A program made the translations under genes and the position numbers. The notes under the pieces were generated by a model, which ran no database searches, was not told where the DNA came from, and saw only the letters and a program-made list of their open reading frames with translations. Positions 31,698-35,509 of a stretch of DNA of 35,509 nt are shown here, in pieces. This DNA comes from Porphyromonas sp. Its GTDB lineage: Bacteria; Bacteroidota; Bacteroidia; Bacteroidales; Paludibacteraceae. The stretch covers positions 1 to 35,509 of the forward strand of contig DYSC01000004.1 in the NCBI GenBank assembly GCA_020726365.1, given 5' to 3'. How positions within the stretch are numbered: position 1 is the stretch's first letter; each line of letters opens with the position of its first letter.

Positions 31698-32981
31698 ATG
31701 GTAAAAATCAATAAATTAGTTTTGTTATCTCTAATTTTAACTTTAACTCAAGTTGGATTTTCGCAACAAAAAATAAAAAAAGGGCTTGGTTTTGGCGCTA
31801 TACCGGCTGTTTCGTTCGATTCCGATCTTGGTTTTCAGTATGGTGCTGTAGTCAATTTGTATCATTATGGCGATGGTAGTCGTTTCCCAAAATACGACCA
31901 TTCGTTATACATGGAATGGTCGCGTTTTTCGAAAGGTACAGGCATAAACCGCATTATGTACGATTCGGAAAAACTTATTCCTAAAGTGAGAACTACGGTG
32001 GATATGACTTACATGACCGATAAGATGATGGATTTTTATGGATTTAATGGTTATCAGACGATTTATGACGACACTTTAAGTAAATCTACTCGCCATTTTT
32101 ACAAAAACGAACGAAACATGTTTCGGGTAAAAGCCGATTTTCAGGGTAGTTTTGGCGAATCGAAATTTGGCTGGGTTGCCGGTTATACTTTCTATAATTT
32201 TGCAATCGACACGGTAAATATCAATAAGTTAGGCCTCCCATCGGTGACAGATGGAACATTATTTCAACGTTATATTAAAAATGGATTGATTAGCGCAACT
32301 GAAGCCAATGGTGGAAGTCTGAATTATTTGAAACTTGGTTTAAAATACGACTCGCGCGACCAACGTGCCTGCCCTATGAAAGGAATTTGGACAGAAGCGG
32401 TTATACAAACTGCACCAGGGTTTGTAAACGAATTTGCTCACACAAAATTTGCATTGATTCATCGTCAGTATTTTACGCTTGCCAAAGACATATCTTTAGC
32501 CTATCGCATTGATTATCAAACCACATTGGGTAATTCGCACGTACCATTTTATGCACAACCACTATTAATAACGAGCTTTCTGACAGCATCAACCAATCAG
32601 GGCTTAGGTGGTAAAAACTCCCTTCGTGGCATTCTACGCAACCGTATTGTAGGCGATGCGGTTGGTTTTGGCAACTTTGAATTTCGCTATAAATTTGTAC
32701 GGTTTGAATGGTTAAAACAAAATTTTTACGTAGGAACCAATATTTTCTTCGATTCGGGAATGATTATAAATCCAATTGAAATACCAACAAGTTTAACTGC
32801 AACTGAAAAAAGCGAACTGTATCTGAATGATTACGAATCAGGTAAATTACATTCATCAGCTGGTATCGGTTTAAAAATTGGTTGGAATGAGAATTTTATT
32901 ATTTCGGCCGATTACGGAAAAGCATTTAATAAACAAGATGGAAACTCCGGAATGTATATTGGTCTAAATTATTTATTCTAA
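31698..32981 (+). CDS. outer-membrane beta-barrel protein (Omp85/BamA C-terminal-like)
   Basis: A 427-residue protein with a signal peptide (cleavage probably after GFSQ) and alternating beta strands through the whole length. It ends in MYIGLNYLF, an aromatic terminal beta-signal for barrel insertion. The middle (YLKLGLKYDSRDQRACPMKG) and the late GLGGKNSLRGILRNRIVGDA segment, with the SLRG motif, resemble the bacterial surface antigen (BamA/TamA) barrel. The protein lacks POTRA repeats, so it is a barrel-only member, not BamA itself. The GT2 gene starts 4 bp after the stop, so they are probably co-transcribed. Cargo or pore function is unknown. Confidence 0.8.
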   Translation: MVKINKLVLLSLILTLTQVGFSQQKIKKGLGFGAIPAVSFDSDLGFQYGAVVNLYHYGDGSRFPKYDHSLYMEWSRFSKGTGINRIMYDSEKLIPKVRTTVDMTYMTDKMMDFYGFNGYQTIYDDTLSKSTRHFYKNERNMFRVKADFQGSFGESKFGWVAGYTFYNFAIDTVNINKLGLPSVTDGTLFQRYIKNGLISATEANGGSLNYLKLGLKYDSRDQRACPMKGIWTEAVIQTAPGFVNEFAHTKFALIHRQYFTLAKDISLAYRIDYQTTLGNSHVPFYAQPLLITSFLTASTNQGLGGKNSLRGILRNRIVGDAVGFGNFEFRYKFVRFEWLKQNFYVGTNIFFDSGMIINPIEIPTSLTATEKSELYLNDYESGKLHSSAGIGLKIGWNENFIISADYGKAFNKQDGNSGMYIGLNYLF

Positions 32982-32985
32982 AAAA

Positions 32986-34089
32986 ATGCTACTTGCAACT
33001 GTTTTTATTTCGGCAATTTATTTTAGTTTAATTGCCTTATTTATAAAAGGTTGGAATCTGATTCCAACCTTTTATTTTCCTGCCGACCTACCAACCAAAA
33101 CTGGAATCTCAGTTGTTGTAGCCTGCCGAAACGAAGTTGAAAACTTACCAATACTTTTAAATGCACTTAAAAATCAAAGCCTAAAATCGTTTCAAATCAT
33201 TTTGATTGATGATCATTCAACCGATTCAACCTTTGAAATTATGAAACAAGCCGAAAAAGAATTTGGAGATATACTTATTTTAAAATCAATAAATTACGGC
33301 AAAAAACAAGCATTAAAATTCGGAATTGAAAATGCAAAAAACGACCTGATTGTAACAATAGATGCCGACTGCTCTCCCACTCCACTTTGGCTCGAAACAA
33401 TTATTCAATTTCAGGAACAAACCAAGTCGGACTTAATAATCGGACCTGTAGCTATTCAACCGAAAAATACGCTATTTGAAAAACTGCAGCAATTGGAATT
33501 TCTATCGCTTGTAAGTTCCGGAGCCGGAGCAGCTGGAATTGGACAAGCCATTATGTGTAATGGAGCGAATTTAGCTTTTCAAAAACAAACATGGCTTGAT
33601 AATTATACTAAACTTCAAACAAAATCGAACTCCGGCGACGATATTTTTTTGCTCCATGCACTGAAAATGCAAAATGGCAAGATTAATTTTCTAAAATCGA
33701 AAGACGCCATAGTAAGTACAAAAGCCTGTACAACAACTGAATCGTTATTCAAACAACGTCAGCGCTGGGCATCGAAAGCGCCATTATACACCGATTTTGC
33801 AACTATCGTAGTAGCAATAATTGTTTTTGCTGTTTCGCTTTTACAACTTATTTTGTTTGGTGCAAGCTTTGTTAAATCAGAATTTCTTTGGTATCTGACA
33901 ATTCTTACTGTTTCAAAATTAGTAATTGATTCGTTTTTTCTAATTCAAACATCTACTTTTTTTGGACAAAAAATAACCGCCAAAACATTTTTCACGTTGG
34001 CGGTTGCATATCCATTTTATATTGTTTATACTGCTGTTTCTGGTATTTTTAAAGGCTTTAGCGATATACGTAAAGGCTTGTTTCGGTAA
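32986..34089 (+). CDS. membrane-anchored family 2 glycosyltransferase
   Basis: A 367-residue inverting glycosyltransferase. An N-terminal membrane segment (about 4-22) is followed by the GT-A domain, with ISVVVACRNE at the nucleotide-binding strand, Asp75-Asp76 in LIDDHSTD, the DxD-like DAD at 126-128, GDDIFLLH and QRQRW, the product-binding motif of processive-type GT2 enzymes. About three membrane helices close the protein (about 265-345). The sugar and acceptor are unknown; a lipid-linked or envelope glycan product is likely from the architecture. It follows the barrel gene by 4 bp. Its last 32 bases overlap the 3' end of the convergent Rieske-like gene. Confidence 0.88.
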   Translation: MLLATVFISAIYFSLIALFIKGWNLIPTFYFPADLPTKTGISVVVACRNEVENLPILLNALKNQSLKSFQIILIDDHSTDSTFEIMKQAEKEFGDILILKSINYGKKQALKFGIENAKNDLIVTIDADCSPTPLWLETIIQFQEQTKSDLIIGPVAIQPKNTLFEKLQQLEFLSLVSSGAGAAGIGQAIMCNGANLAFQKQTWLDNYTKLQTKSNSGDDIFLLHALKMQNGKINFLKSKDAIVSTKACTTTESLFKQRQRWASKAPLYTDFATIVVAIIVFAVSLLQLILFGASFVKSEFLWYLTILTVSKLVIDSFFLIQTSTFFGQKITAKTFFTLAVAYPFYIVYTAVSGIFKGFSDIRKGLFR

Positions 34090-34531
34090 CTGTAACTTTG
34101 TATTTTCGAAGTATTTCTTTTGACGGTCCCGATACCGGATTTCCAAATCCTAAGCTCACATCGTAAACTGTACCGCACTTAGCACATTTCACTTTACCAA
34201 AATCGCCTTCAACAGGATAAACCTTTGCATCGCGGCTTAGTTCATGCGTACAAGCCATATCAAAAGCGTAATAAACGGAGTTCCCATTATCGTCGAAATT
34301 CACTCCCGAATAAACGAGAATACCTGCATAGCCTATTCTATCAGCCTCATAAACAGGTTTTTCAAAAATAAGAAACTCATTTGTACTATTTTTAAAGGTA
34401 TTATATTTGCCGGAAATATCAATTTTCAAACTAACTGGCATCAACGGAACAGATGACACATACGTATCATCACAAGCACTAAATAAGCTGTTTAATAACA
34501 AAAAAGCAATTATATTTCGCCAATTCGCCAC
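34058..34531 (-). CDS. Rieske-like lipoprotein with altered metal ligands
   Basis: A 157-residue lipoprotein: MANWRNIIAFLLLNSLFSAC with lipidated Cys20, followed by DD, which could favour surface display in Bacteroidota. The C-terminal half has a Rieske-type layout: ACTHE (Cys94, His96) and, 20 residues later, CAKCGTVYDVSLG (Cys116, Cys119), then GNPVSGPSKEILRKY. A true Rieske has C-x-H and C-x-x-H; here the last His is Cys, so the site would be three Cys and one His. A [2Fe-2S] centre of mitoNEET-like ligation or a zinc site are both possible. It starts inside the end of the aldo/keto reductase gene (22-base overlap) and its 3' end overlaps GT2. Confidence 0.78.
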   Translation of the reverse strand: MANWRNIIAFLLLNSLFSACDDTYVSSVPLMPVSLKIDISGKYNTFKNSTNEFLIFEKPVYEADRIGYAGILVYSGVNFDDNGNSVYYAFDMACTHELSRDAKVYPVEGDFGKVKCAKCGTVYDVSLGFGNPVSGPSKEILRKYKVTVTETSLYVYR

Positions 34532-35493
34532 AATTCGTCGTTACTAAAATGTAAGTTTTTAAGTGCGTCAATATTATCCTGCAATTGTTTCACAGAGCTT
34601 GTACCAATTATAAGTGAAGTAACCCGCTGCTGGTGAAAACACCATGCCAGAGCCATTTGAGCCAGAGTTTGTCCACGTTCTAACGCAATAGCATTCAGTT
34701 TTTTCAAACGTATGACTATTTCTTCAGTTATTTGTTCTTTTTTCAAAAAGCCATAACTCAATGCAGCACGTGAATTTTCAGGAATTCCATTCAGGTATTT
34801 ATCGCTTAACATGCCTTGAGCCAACGGTGAGAAACCAATAAAGCCAACACCATTTTCGGTAGCTGCAGGCAATACCTCGGTCTCAATTTCTCGTGAAAGA
34901 ATACTGTATCGTCCCTGAAAAATCAAACACGGTGTGCCATTTTCACGTAAAATACGATACGCTTCGCGCGCCTTATCTTCGGGATATTTCGAAATACCAA
35001 CATACAACGCTTTACCTTGCTTCACCATATCCGAAAGTGCGCCCATAGTTTCCTCAATGGGCGTATTTTCATCATAGCGATGCGAGTAGAAAATATCCAC
35101 ATAGTCGAGCTGCATACGTTTGAGGCTTTGTTCCAAACTCGCAAAGAGGTATTTTCGAGAACTACCATCGCCATAAGGACCAGGCCACATTTCGTGACCA
35201 GCTTTAGTGCTGATAATCATTTCATCGCGATAAGCGGCAAAATTTTCTTTCAGCATTTTGCCAAAATTCCGTTCGGCACTTCCAAAAGGAGTACCGTAAT
35301 TATTTGCCAAATCGAAATGTGTAATGCCTTTGTCAAAAGCATATTTGAGCATCCGTTCTGCTTCCTCAATATTGTCGACATCACCAAAGTTATGCCACAA
35401 ACCAAGTGATAAACGTGGTAATTGTAAGCCACTTTTTCCACAAAAATTGTAACCTACTGTGTCGGTGTAGCGTGATTCGGATGGAATGTACAT
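34510..35493 (-). CDS. gpr: aldo/keto reductase, YghZ/L-glyceraldehyde 3-phosphate reductase type
   Basis: NADPH-dependent (beta/alpha)8 reductase of 327 residues. The sequence follows E. coli YghZ/Gpr closely from the N-terminus (YNFCGKSGLQLPRLSLGLWHNFG). The catalytic tetrad is Asp61, Tyr66 (FDLANNYG), Lys97 (STKAG) and His138 (IFYSHRYDENTP). YghZ detoxifies methylglyoxal and reduces L-glyceraldehyde 3-phosphate. The protein stops at DELWRIGEI, about 18-20 residues before the end of YghZ as I remember it, right where the next gene begins. The start codon lies 16 bp from the window edge, so no promoter can be judged. Confidence 0.88.
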   Translation of the reverse strand: MYIPSESRYTDTVGYNFCGKSGLQLPRLSLGLWHNFGDVDNIEEAERMLKYAFDKGITHFDLANNYGTPFGSAERNFGKMLKENFAAYRDEMIISTKAGHEMWPGPYGDGSSRKYLFASLEQSLKRMQLDYVDIFYSHRYDENTPIEETMGALSDMVKQGKALYVGISKYPEDKAREAYRILRENGTPCLIFQGRYSILSREIETEVLPAATENGVGFIGFSPLAQGMLSDKYLNGIPENSRAALSYGFLKKEQITEEIVIRLKKLNAIALERGQTLAQMALAWCFHQQRVTSLIIGTSSVKQLQDNIDALKNLHFSNDELWRIGEI

Positions 35494-35509
35494 TTTTTAA
35501 GAGTTTGAA

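Noticed and set aside
1-35509. Search for tRNA, rRNA, riboswitch, phage and biosynthetic or defence clusters
   Set aside because: No cloverleaf-like tRNA, known riboswitch core, integrase, transposase, toxin-antitoxin pair or defence operon was recognised by eye; structure-based scanning was not possible.

Overview
The window looks like a chromosomal core region of a low-GC Bacteroidota bacterium, most likely of the Bacteroidales/Marinilabiliales type. The evidence is (i) many promoters of the Bacteroidota form (TTG/TTTG, 19-20 bp, TAnnTTTG) and almost no Shine-Dalgarno signal, (ii) an RprX/RprY-type two-component pair and a DUF3256-like protein, both familiar from Bacteroidales, (iii) a type IX secretion (type B) C-terminal sorting domain, and (iv) LysM/periplasmic-binding fusions and Bacteroidota-style lipoproteins. 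No rRNA, tRNA, CRISPR, phage or complete IS element was seen.

Layout. 1-186 is the 3' end of a small unknown gene. 267-477 is a stand-alone transcription unit without a convincing ORF: promoter, structured RNA of about 175 nt and intrinsic terminator (6S/Bacteroidales-1-like candidate). 493-4571 (minus) is an MFS transporter-polA operon. 4772-7002 is rprX-rprY. 7121-8538 holds a CPBP-family membrane protease facing an orphan exosortase-family protein. tsaD (minus) and tamB-DUF3256-menG (plus) diverge from a symmetrical promoter at 9671-9692. A T9SS type B cargo protein (15519-16802, minus) diverges from a LysM/periplasmic-binding protein (17014-18843). 18908-24773 is a minus-strand run: FabK/nitronate monooxygenase-like flavoprotein, fabI, uvrA and tpx. 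24880-28392 (plus) carries a zincin-like lipoprotein, a cytoplasmic GH13 enzyme and a small PD-(D/E)xK-like unknown. 28397-29994 is the most repeat-rich part: three 22-bp palindromes, corA (minus) with a heptad repeat in its leader, and a 171-bp MITE-like palindrome. 29995-34089 (plus) has mdh, a PerR-type regulator with a likely PerR box on its own promoter, a beta-barrel outer membrane protein and a membrane GT2. The window ends with a Rieske-like lipoprotein and a YghZ-type aldo/keto reductase on the minus strand.

How the genes fit together. Most are housekeeping: replication/repair (polA, uvrA), tRNA modification (tsaD), menaquinone (menG), fatty acid synthesis (fabI), central carbon metabolism (mdh), Mg2+ transport (corA), peroxide defence (tpx, perR) and envelope assembly (tamB, barrel, GT2, LysM protein). 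No defence island or biosynthetic cluster was seen. The less ordinary items are the candidate ncRNA, the PerR autoregulation site, the palindromic intergenic elements, the 194-aa nuclease-like protein, the orphan exosortase, the FabI/FabK-like adjacency, and metal-site variants (CorA GTN, Rieske CxH...CxxC). Several ORF-track starts were moved inward (rprX, tsaD, the LysM protein, fabI) because a promoter, signal peptide or conserved N-terminus places the real start there.
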